Assembly: GCA_950295325.1 (NCBI GenBank)
Contig: OX485804.1
Location: 61,350,533-61,414,532 of the forward strand
Direction of reading: 5' to 3'
DNA: 64,000 bases
From: Polytrichum commune
Taxonomy: Eukaryota; Streptophyta; Polytrichopsida; Polytrichales; Polytrichaceae
Made by a program: the position numbers and the translations under genes. This document shows positions 46,799 through 55,674 of this stretch, one piece after another; the stretch's first letter is position 1, and each line of letters begins with the position of its first letter. The notes under the pieces are model-generated. The model was not told where the DNA came from. It worked only from the letters and a program-made list of their open reading frames with translations, and did not search any database.

Positions 46799-47697
46799 AT
46801 GGCAGGAGGGGAGGTCGAAAGCTTGAAGCATCTACAGTTATGGCAAGAAGAAGAGGTCCAAGCAGACGCAATGCGGCTATCCAAGTACCCATGCCCATGC
46901 ATGGAGTGTGCAGGAGGGAAAGTCCTCGATCGAGCCACAATCCGAAAGCATCTTCGCAGCAAAAAAAGGGACCCTGTGTTTACAGCGTCTATCTTGGTGA
47001 GTCATTCCATGAAACGACTTTTGAATGAGCGTAAGCGGGTGGTCTTGCTATGAGCGAGTTTTCATCTTTGTGTACATGAATTTTGTAGGCCCAATGGAGA
47101 CCCATTGTAAAAGCTGCTTGCAAGACATCCCTGAGAAAGTTTCTAGGAGGATACGAAACGCCTTCACAGTCAATGCCAAACACAACGTCTGCAAGAGTAC
47201 AAGCCTTGCAGACATGGGGGTCAAACGTGTATGACGGACAGTGGTGTGACGGGCCCATCCCAAAACTTATAAAGTTTTCATACTGGAATAGAGAATGGGA
47301 AGTAAGGGTGTCCAACTTCCCATTCATGGGTTGGGGTCTCTTTGCACTTCAACCCGCCAAAGAGGGAGAGGAACTGCTTCCATTTGTAGGACCACAATAC
47401 ACCTTAAGAGAATACAGAGCTTTGAAGAAGGCACAACCTCGAGTGAAGTCATATGCGATGCAAGTTGAGCCGGACTTGTACATCGATGGAGATGTAATGA
47501 AGGGGAATGTCGCTGGCTTCATAAATAGCTCCATAGGACGCAAAGAAATAGGAAATGTGGTGTGGGAATTTCGCATGTTGCCAAAACCCTGGAACAAACA
47601 TGAATGGGGGTATGTAATCACCTTAGCCACAAAGGACATTTTGGTCGGAGAAGAGTTGTATGCACACTACTCTTTGAACCCGCACACCGCATTGTAG
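46799..47697 (+). CDS. Transposase-associated zinc motif fused to SET domain (captured)
   Basis: Two exons. Exon 1 (46799-46996) starts at MAGGEVES and carries CPCMECAGGKVLDRATIRKHL, wait-free match to the Cys/His transposase-associated motif normally at the N-terminus of TNP2. It ends at a GTGAGT donor in phase 0. Exon 2 (47089-47697) follows TTTTGTAG, also in phase 0, and gives about 268 residues in total. The SET domain occupies roughly residues 145-262, with GWGLFA, then YIDGDVMKGNVAGFINSS, and GEELYAHYS with the late tyrosine present. SET proteins transfer methyl groups from S-adenosylmethionine to lysines, usually on histones. The usual NHSC is NSSI, so the histidine is missing and activity is uncertain. 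No pre-SET or post-SET cysteine cluster is visible. The frame is fully open although the neighbouring transposase is broken. Alternative: a SET exon that is non-coding debris, but the open frame argues against it. Confidence 0.8.
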
Positions 47698-48223
47698 GCT
47701 CGCACCCATTAGTCCATATTAGGAATGAATAAAGTGTGCCATGTGTTCACTAACATGACTACACCAAGTCATGTTTTGTTTTGACAAAATTTTGTATACA
47801 TGTCCGGACCACGGTATACATGTGTACGTGGAACATGACCAATTTTTTACATCCATTGGTTTTCCGTTGTATGTTGCATGAAATTTCTTTTACCTGACAC
47901 ACTCTTGTCTTCATAATCAATGAACACCCCCCCACGCATGTTACACGTTCATGTTATATTCGGCGTTTCATGATTGCCCCTCGTTAGATACAGCGCGCAT
48001 TTTATGACAGAACCATGTAACACAGAAGTCACAAATTTATGACTCGTCCATGTGATACAAGACTACTTGTGATTGCTCCTTGTCGTTTTCATACATTTGT
48101 ATATAATATGTCCATGTTATATACAATCGGTGGTCTATGTTTGTCATTGTTATGAGTCCTTGTCGTATGTTTTTGCCAAAGCGAAAATATATAACGTACA
48201 CACAAATTTATCACTCTCTGCAG
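47698..48223. other. Intron or spacer between SET exon and TNP2 exon
   Basis: Non-coding, 526 bp, with several TATGACT-type words. It ends in CTCTCTGCAG, a strong splice acceptor for the next exon. If exon 1 is spliced directly to 48224, the whole SET exon lies within that intron. Confidence 0.6.
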
Positions 48224-51200
48224 GACAAGTACAGCCCGATTGACTTGTTCTCCCATGCACCGCGGACTGGGCAAAGAAGCCAGACATACCCTAACACAAA
48301 CGATGGACATGATGGAAAAGTTGAGGTTCTACGTATGGTGGCAGAGTGCTTCGGCAAGTACGATGGCCTCAATTATGACGGACACGATACCGAAGCCACC
48401 ATACATGAGGGACTCGGGGATGCATTGGTTGAAGACGATGAAGGGGAGGATGGTTTCACAACGAGGGACAGTGATGGTAGCAAAGGGGAAAGGGAAGAAA
48501 TGAATGATCCCATGGAAACAAGAGGGAGTACCATGAACAGTGAGGACCCCAGTGGGGTAGACCACCAAAATCTCTTATACGAAGCTGGAACTCCACTGTA
48601 TGAGGGAAGCCCCTCGAACCGTCTCACATCGACACTCTTGATACTATTGTGTTGCACCACCTTCGCTGTACCAAACAACTTTGTGGATGAGTTATTGAAG
48701 TTGTTGAAGGAGACAATTTTACCCAAGGACAATACACTACCGAAATAATTAACGAGGCGAAAGGCTTGTTGATGAAGTTGGGGTTATCCTACAACTCAAT
48801 ACATGTGTGTAGAGATGGATGTTGTTTTTTGCGGAAAGAATTGGAGAATGCAACGGAGTGCCCAACATGCCACAAATCGCGCTTTGTAGAGAACTCCAGT
48901 ACAATTCCAGTCAAAGTTTTGAGACATTTTCCTTTAATTCCTCGTTTACGAAGGATGTACAGCTGCACACGGATCGCGGAGCTAATGAAGTGGCATATAG
49001 GAGGGAAAAGTAAGGACAAGGTGATGAGGTCCGTGGTGGACTCGAAGGTTTGGGACCACGTAAATAATAGGTGGCCGTGGTTTGCGGAAGATGAACGGAA
49101 CGTTAGGCTTGGCCTTGCACTGGATGGCGTAAATCCATTTAGGAACCAAAGTCTCAGCCACTCTACTTGGCCCGTGGTCATGCTGAACTACAATCTCCCC
49201 CCTTGGTTAGTGACCAAAAACTTCTTCATGATGTTTGCGCTAATCATACCAGGAAAAGAGAGTGTGAAGGACAGGAATGTGGATGTGTACATGGCACCTT
49301 TGATTGAGGAGCTCCAAGAGCTTTGGAAAGGGATCGACTGTTTGGACGGATCGCAAGGAAACTCCAAAGAGAAAACATTTAAGCTACATGGCATGCTTTT
49401 GTGGACGGTGAACGACTTCCCGGCGTACGGCTTGATTTCCGGGCAAGTAACAAAAGGACATAGGGCTTGCCCCGTGTGTGGCCCCAACGTGGCAACACGG
49501 CGTTCCAAAGCGTTGAAAAAGAATGTTTACCTTGGACATAGACGACAACTGCCAATGATCCACCAATGGAGACAATAGAGGTCCAATTTTGATGGGCAGC
49601 CGGAGATGAGACCACCGCCAAGAAGGATGAGTGGTCGAGAGCAATTGCGATATGCGAACGAGCGAGAAGAGTGGACGAAAAAACACTATAGAAACCAAAC
49701 TGGGCAGACGACAGACCCCGTACACAATCATGGAGTGAAGAGGAGGACATGTCTATATGACCTTCCATACTGGAAAGTACGTATATATTATTAGCCGAAT
49801 TAAGTGACTGGACGTAGTCACATGATTGCATATAGTAATATTGTTTATGAGTATTATGTGAGTGGACGTAGTCATGTACAGTCACATGATTGCACGTAGT
49901 GATATTGTGATTCGCGCCGGCAAATTTCTCACTGGCTCGAGTCACTGTGCAGGATCTTCTAATTCGACACACACTGGATGTTATGCACTGTGAGAAAAAC
50001 ATCACTGAGAATGTGATGAAAACCATATTTGGAGAGAATGATACAATTGGAGTTCGTCTAGACATGAAGGAGGCGGGTATACGCCGGCATCTTTAGCCCG
50101 TAGCAAGAACAAAACCCGGTAGCGTGATTCTACCTCGGTCCTCTTACGTTATGACGAAAGAAGAGCGTGAAGTCTTTGTGGAGCAAGTGCGTGCATTGCG
50201 AACCCCCACTCACTATGTGGGACAGTTGAAGAAGCGCGTAAACGTGGATGGGACAATGAAAGGCCTGAAATCCCATGACTACCATGTCCTCATGCAGCAA
50301 GTGTTGGCACTATGTGTGCGCTGCACAATGGAAAAGGAAGTGCGGACATCAATAATAATGTTGAGCCGTATATTCAGGAGGGTGTGTGCTAAGTCCATTG
50401 ATCCCGCAACAATACATGAGATGAGGTGTGAAGCGGCCATAGCACTATGCATGTTGGAAAAAGAATTCCCACCATCATTTTTTGACATCATGAGCCATTT
50501 GGTCCTGCATCTCGTGGAGGAAGTGGAAATTTGTGGACCCGTACATACACGTTGGATGTACCCTATAGAGAGGTACCTGAAGACTCTCAAAGGGTATGTC
50601 CGAAACCGTACTCGACCAGAGGGTTGCATGGCTGAAGGCTACGCCATAGTAGAGGCATTGGGATTTTGTACGGAGTATATGCAAGAATATACAGTCACCA
50701 CTCGAAGAGTGTGGGATGACAAAGAAGACCCATCAATGTATGATGAGATCCTCGAAGGTGGCGGGCGGGCGCGTCATCTCCCATCCGACCTTCGACAATG
50801 GATACATGAGTTCGTGGTGAACAATGCGGCACCACTGGAAGAGTGGAGGAGGTGAGTTCACATTTTAGTGGAAGAACCTTAAATGCATGACCTCTCTTAG
50901 AACAACAGTCCAATCCATACGAACTACAACAAAACTCATCTTTTGTGACCAAAATTCATGACTGCACTCAGTCATATTTTGGGATATATGACTGAGTACA
51001 ATCACAAAATATAGTCGTAAAATATGCATTTCGTTAGTTATCGCGACACAGTACGACTACTGTTGTATGCATAATATGACTGCCCTTAGTGATTTCAGAA
51101 TGTCACGGGTAATGATATGTTGGGTTGTATCCAAAATGCAGGAAACACAAGGATGACATGTCACGGCGGGAATGTGAGCGGCACGAATACAGGCGCAAGA

Positions 51201-52018
51201 AGCGGAAGGCGCGGATAATGTACCCAGCGGAGTTGCGCGACGAGGATTTCCACATTTGGTTTCCAAAAGTAGTGGTGCGCGCCATAGAAGAAGGGACTGA
51301 GGAGGTACAAGAAGACGTTAGGGCCTTGATGTTACCTCCATCGGATGCAGCGAAGTCGTATCGATCCATGTATGCGTTTGGAAACCACATCCGTGTCCGA
51401 AGCGCACAGGCGCAATTGACAACGATGGACTCTGGGGTGGCCGCAACATTTCAACAATTATGTCGCTCGGGCCTGAAGGACACAAATCCAAAGGCAGCGG
51501 AGTTGGAGTATGTAGGTTGGGTTGAGGAAATACTCTCTGTGGACTATGGATTCTTTGAGGTGGTGGTCCTCTATTGCAATTGGGTCGTTGCAAACATTAA
51601 GGGAGATGGGGCGACGATGAAGCGCGACGACTATGGTTTCACCATTGTAAACTTTGACAGATTGATTCCTTACTCAACACAATCATTTGTCTTTCCTCTC
51701 CATATCGAACAAGTTTTTTTTACACCTGACGTCGCGAAGAATGGATGGGAAGTTGTTTTGCGTAAGGAACCGAGAGGGGTTCGGGTATTCTCCAAACAAC
51801 AAAGAACGGATGAAGTACATGCATAGCACTAGGTAGGACTTCTGATTTTCCCGGATTACAAGTGACGGCCTTACATGACGATATCGTACCGAAGACACCC
51901 ATATTGGGCGATGCAGTGGAAGTAGGGCCAGGAGTGGTTGCCAAGGCATTAGAATGTCTAGAGGGACCGGACGACGCATCGGTAGATGACTCCGAGCTTT
52001 GCGACTCGGACAGTGATT
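48224..52018 (+). pseudogene. TNP2 (Transposase_21) CACTA transposase, broken
   Basis: TNP2 cuts and joins the element ends. Exon 48224-49776: acidic start, SPSNRLTSTLLILL, FVDELLKLLKETILP, then GLSYNSIHVCRDGCCFLRKE, CPTCHKSRF, HFPLIPRLRRMY, LALDGVNPFRN, WPVVMLNYNLPPWL, IIPGKESVKD, TVNDFPAYGL. Exon 49953-50851: DLLIRHTLDVMHCEKNITEN, then the DUF4218 region ending PLEEWRR. Exon 51142-51826: DUF4216 region (YNCNWVV-like YCNWVVANIKG, QVFFTPDVAKNGWEVVLRKE). All joints have GT-AG and keep phase. Lesions: a frameshift near 48745, TAG at 49576-49578 and TAG at 50094-50096. An acidic tail to 52018 (SELCDSDSD) reads in another frame after the stop at 51824. The first exon would normally be the zinc-motif exon at 46799, which ends in the matching phase. 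Confidence 0.88.
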
Positions 52019-52646
52019 GACTTCCCGTCCGAGCAAGAAGTTGTATAAATGAAACTTAGGTGGGTATATATTTAAGTTCAATTATATAAATGTTCAATTA
52101 GTCTTTTGGCAATAGTAAGAATCAAATTTCCTCCCCAATTTCCCCCCTATACTCCCTAAAACATCAATCAATTAATTATTCATTAAATAAACATGGGCCA
52201 TTCCCAATTTTCATTGCCGTTCATACTATAACACACAAAGTACTTAATTTTGACCAAAATATTTCATTATTAAATAAATTATCCAAACCATAATACTAGA
52301 TAATGAGTCATGGGGCAAAAACACAAGAGGCCCGTCTAGGGCAGCCTGAATTATCAAGGGCTGCCCAAAAAAAGGAAAAAAATGGTCCTAGTCAGAATGT
52401 GACTGAAGAATATGACTCACAGAAAAATGTGACTGCCACATATGACTGTGTGTCCACCATACACGTTCCCCGTCGTTCCCTATAAAGGCAGGCGTCATTC
52501 CCATACGCCGTATACAGTACATTTGCCGAATACGACAGTAAAATATGACTGCGAGTCATATTTTTGAATTTCGTACACCCCAAAGGTCGAGGCCTGGAAA
52601 AATGTGACTGCATGTAGTCACCAGTCATCACCAGTCATATTTCCCT
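52019..52646. promoter_or_regulatory. CACTA right subterminal region
   Basis: Non-coding. The first part (52019-52300) is AT-rich. The last 300 bp carry clustered ATGACT and AGTCA words (for example GTGACTGAAGAATATGACTC) up to the right TIR, mirroring the left end. Confidence 0.7.
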
Positions 52647-52675
52647 AGTCACAAAATACCCAATCTGTTGTAGTG
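52647..52675 (-). repeat. CACTA right terminal inverted repeat
   Basis: Ends ATACCCAATCTGTTGTAGTG, the exact complement of the left end over 29 bp; ACA follows as the target duplication. Confidence 0.97.
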
Positions 52676-52678
52676 ACA

Positions 52679-54102
52679 CTAACTAATCCTAAACTAATTC
52701 AACCAGCACCACCTTTAACAATGGCTTGATGCAATGCCCTATCTTCAATCCACCCACTGGCTTCTCGCCTCGGTTCCCTTAATTCAGCAGCATTATAATC
52801 CCACGATACCCTGACTTTGAACCTCGGCCATGCCTTAACTGCCCTAGGCCCAGTCTCTGAGGTTGCCCGGCGATAACAGGCTCCTCTTGTTGTAGCCGCC
52901 CACTTCTCCTTCATTGATCTTCCTCATTCGAATGAACTGGCATTGCTGCCGCCTCCTCAATTCCTCATCACCCTACCAGCTGAGTGCCGGAAGCACAAAG
53001 TACACTCACAACACCTTGTCGTGGTAATGTTGCTCCCCCTCACAGGAGCTGCTCAACTCCTTTTAGCTTCCCAGAAAGTACCTCAAGACCACAGCCACAA
53101 ATCCATCCTCCTGATTCCTCCCTACACTCACTTGCGGCCATAGCTGTCATCTCCAACACCACCCTCATTCTCACAACTCTGGCCATTCGGGTAGTAACAG
53201 AAATGAGATATTGGTTGTTGGTGCAACCAGGATAACCCACCCAAGCTGGTGAGATTGCCACCTTAGTCCAGCTGTGCCAGCTACCACATTGGCAGCAATT
53301 CTCTTGCTACTGAGGCACTGATACTACCGGAACAATCTCAGCACTCTAGCCGAGGAAGAGCCCAGCAGGGTCCTGGGTGAGGGGAATGAGTGTGTTAGCT
53401 GACCCGGCAGCAGTTCGGTGAAGAGCCCTCAACCAACCCCGAAGGCCGTGAGGATGATTCAGATTCAATACCAATGCAGGGTGCTCACAATTTGCTCAAA
53501 TTCGAAACTTACCGGCCCACCTTTAGATTTCCAGAATGCACCTCCCCCGCATTCCAACTTTTGTGATCTCATTCCGAGCCATACTTTGGTGCCACTCTGG
53601 TCACATCATATTGCCTGAATCTGCTCACAACCGCCTCACTCCCCTCTCATTATCTCCACCCAAGGCAGGGCAGTGCTCTTTTTTCCCAGCCACAACTGTA
53701 TTCGCTCCAGCCCCTCCTTCCTAGCACCTCTCGGTGCATTGCAAACTAGCTAGACCAGCATTTTTCCAATTCGTTCGAACCCAACCATTTCAGCCATGCT
53801 TCCATTCTTCTCCCGCTAGTGCCGACGCCTCGTCTGTTGAGAGAGAGAGCCAGGGGGGCCAAGCCACCGAGCGGCCAACCTCGGTTGATCTCCGCCTCCG
53901 AATTTCTCTAGGGTCGACAATGACCCCTTCCCACAATGGACAGTGGCTAGTCCCAATCCGGTTAATATAAAACCCCGCTTGCAAAGTCTAAGTTTCAAGC
54001 TTAGAGCCCTCCTAACTAACTCTAAATAATTCCTTTGGACCTACAAGAACTAAAACACTAACATCATAGTTTTAACTTCAATTCTAATCCAAACTCAAGG
54101 GG
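52679..54102 (-). mobile_element. Continuation of the interrupted LTR
   Basis: Past the CACTA right end the sequence is GC-richer and looks like the interior of the solo LTR at 6403, without long frames. It changes abruptly to AT-rich DNA near 54100. ACGAG at 54103-54107 equals the five bases before 35297, giving a candidate TSD. The expected terminal complement of TGTGAGCC is not seen there, so the far end is provisional. Confidence 0.5.
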
Positions 54103-54107
54103 ACGAG

Positions 54108-54632
54108 ACTTGTATGTGAGCGTAGAGCGGAGATTTGGAGAGCGGAGAGCGTAGATTTGGAAAGCGGAGAGCGTAGATGAAATAAAAATAGTAAACTTGC
54201 AAGACTAAAATTAAGATATTTCAAAAATAGTCAGGAATATACTTAGAATATTCCAGAATCTGCCAATAATAGTAAAAATTGGACCTATTTCCGTGGGATG
54301 TATATGTCATAAAATTTAAAAAATGGCCCTGAATTTGGAATGGTCTCATTAAGTTTGGAAACCGTGAGGTGGTTGAATTATTAAAACCAAAGATGATCAC
54401 AAGAAAAAATCAATGAAAATGGATTTTCGGAGATTGGTATAATTGAAGAATGAGTCAATCAAAATACAAAGGAATAAAAATAATGAACTTCCTTCGTTTT
54501 TATTCATCACTTTTATCTTTGTCTTATATGTGAGTCTACTCTATAGCTTGGACTTTAGCAATTATCGTATGTGGCCGAATAGATTATATATTGGACTCAT
54601 ACCCAACATCATTGTATATACACTTGCATACA
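54108..54632. other. Spacer with short minisatellite
   Basis: About three imperfect copies of a unit near GAGCGGAGAGCGTAGATTTG lie at 54119-54180. The rest is AT-rich and would include any promoter of the next frame; TATATATTGG near 54586 is a TATA-like candidate. Confidence 0.5.
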
Positions 54633-55103
54633 ATGGGTGATGAAAGAGATATGTTTGCTGGATTAGGATGGGAGAAGGAAATTAGGAGTCTAGCAGATTC
54701 TCATATTCCGGTTAATTTGTCGCCGGAATTTTCGTTTGGTGCTGGAAATCGAAGTAGTGATGACTACGACTTGACTCCATTTTCGCAGTCTACACAAGCA
54801 TGGAGGTGGAGGACGCGGGAGGAGCAAAAACAACGTGAGCAAAAAGAAAAGAGGCAGGAAGATGTGCCGGAGAAGGACGCTAATTTGGATGAAGACAAAT
54901 CGAACGAAACGGAGGAGGAGGAGGTGAAGGTTGTAGGAGAATCTTCGAAGTCTCTTTCATTTCGCGAACGGATGAGAGCCTTGCCGCCACATCATCTGCC
55001 GTTAAAGGATCAAAAGAGAGATAAGATAGTTTCTTATATGGATTTGCTTAGACCGGGTCCACCTCCCTCGGATTTATCCAAGAAGTATGCGAAATCGAAA
55101 TAG
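54633..55103 (+). CDS. Uncharacterised 156-residue charged protein
   Basis: The most likely start is MGDERDMF at 54633; an earlier ATG at 54591 adds 14 residues rich in aromatic and hydrophobic residues. The protein is hydrophilic and highly charged. It has an early FAGLGWEKEIRS segment, a Lys/Glu/Gln-rich helix-like middle (REEQKQREQKEKRQE), an acidic stretch (ETEEEEVKVV) and a C-terminal part with SLSFRERMRALPPHHLP and KIVSYMDLLRPGPPPSDL. There is no signal peptide or membrane segment. No family was recognised. The regular charge pattern and full-length openness suggest real coding, perhaps a captured exon, a Gag-like protein or a disordered regulator. The hairpin at 55214 lies about 110 bp downstream and could be in its 3' untranslated region. 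Confidence 0.45.
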   Translation: MGDERDMFAGLGWEKEIRSLADSHIPVNLSPEFSFGAGNRSSDDYDLTPFSQSTQAWRWRTREEQKQREQKEKRQEDVPEKDANLDEDKSNETEEEEVKVVGESSKSLSFRERMRALPPHHLPLKDQKRDKIVSYMDLLRPGPPPSDLSKKYAKSK

Positions 55104-55213
55104 AGTTGATAGACATAGGAAGCATTGTAATCATACCTATATTATATCAATCAATTATTGCAATTGGTTTTGGCGGTGACAGTTCTTGGAAAGGAGGGAT
55201 CTGGAAGAGATAA

Positions 55214-55358
55214 GAGTACACAAAATGTAGTGAACTATGAAAGGAACATGGTTGAAAGAGGTGTGGCCAAATTCGATGACTCCCATGTTTCCCAAATTTC
55301 GATGGCCACACCTCTTTCAACCATGTTCCTTTCATAGTTCACTACATTTTGTGTACTC
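55214..55358. repeat. Perfect 56-bp inverted repeat (hairpin)
   Basis: Arms 55214-55269 and 55303-55358 are fully complementary over 56 bp, separated by 33 bp. The left arm starts GAGTACACAAAATGTAGTG. Transcribed, it would give a long, perfect stem. No TSD could be assigned: the bases just outside the arms (TAA and TAT) are not a convincing duplication. Confidence 0.97.
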
Positions 55359-55674
55359 TATGTGGAGTGGAGCTACAGATGAAGAGTCACTTGAATGCGC
55401 TGGAGGCCGAAGAGAAACGTCATGTATCTTAAATTGTTGATGTTTGAATGTATTTACAGAAAATTTAGGCAGTCTTGTAACTAATTATTTTTTGCCTAAA
55501 CTGCTAGTAACATGCGGTAGCCGTGCATAGTCTATATAGTCTGAATGACAAAATTCTTTTTATTGAAAAAAACAATATGAATATTGTCTTGCTGACTCAG
55601 TACATGTAATGACAAGGGAATTTTGAGTGGCCACCGTCCATTGAAAAGAATCTAGGCTGTTTGTAGGTTGGCTC
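55359..55674. other. Short non-coding spacer
   Basis: Lies between the hairpin and the convergent MULE gene. It probably holds 3' flanking sequence of both; no motif was found. Confidence 0.5.

Larger units (their letters stand above)
35538..52675. mobile_element. CACTA (En/Spm) DNA transposon, 17.1 kb, with captured domains
   Basis: The terminal inverted repeats are 29 bp and perfect: CACTACAACAGATTGGGTAT and nine more bases at 35538-35566, complement at 52647-52675. ACA is duplicated at 35535-35537 and 52676-52678, the 3-bp TSD of the CACTA superfamily. Between them lie a minus-strand TNP1-like gene (44408 to 36357) and a plus-strand TNP2 gene (46799 to about 52018), pointing away from each other. 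A SET domain and an FCP1-like domain are included. TATGACT/AGTCATA motifs are scattered throughout. An LTR-like block (about 37430-40110) has apparently inserted into it. It sits inside an older LTR. Confidence 0.95.

Noticed and set aside
46517-46831. Minus-strand frame with repeated YNTRESYNTWQ-like residues
   Set aside because: It is the translation of the 24-bp TATGACT direct repeats upstream of the plus-strand gene; the repeat keeps the frame open.
47580-47650. A splice donor (GGGTATGT) and acceptor (CACCTTAG) inside the SET exon
   Set aside because: The would-be intron is far too short, and the codons across it are conserved SET residues.
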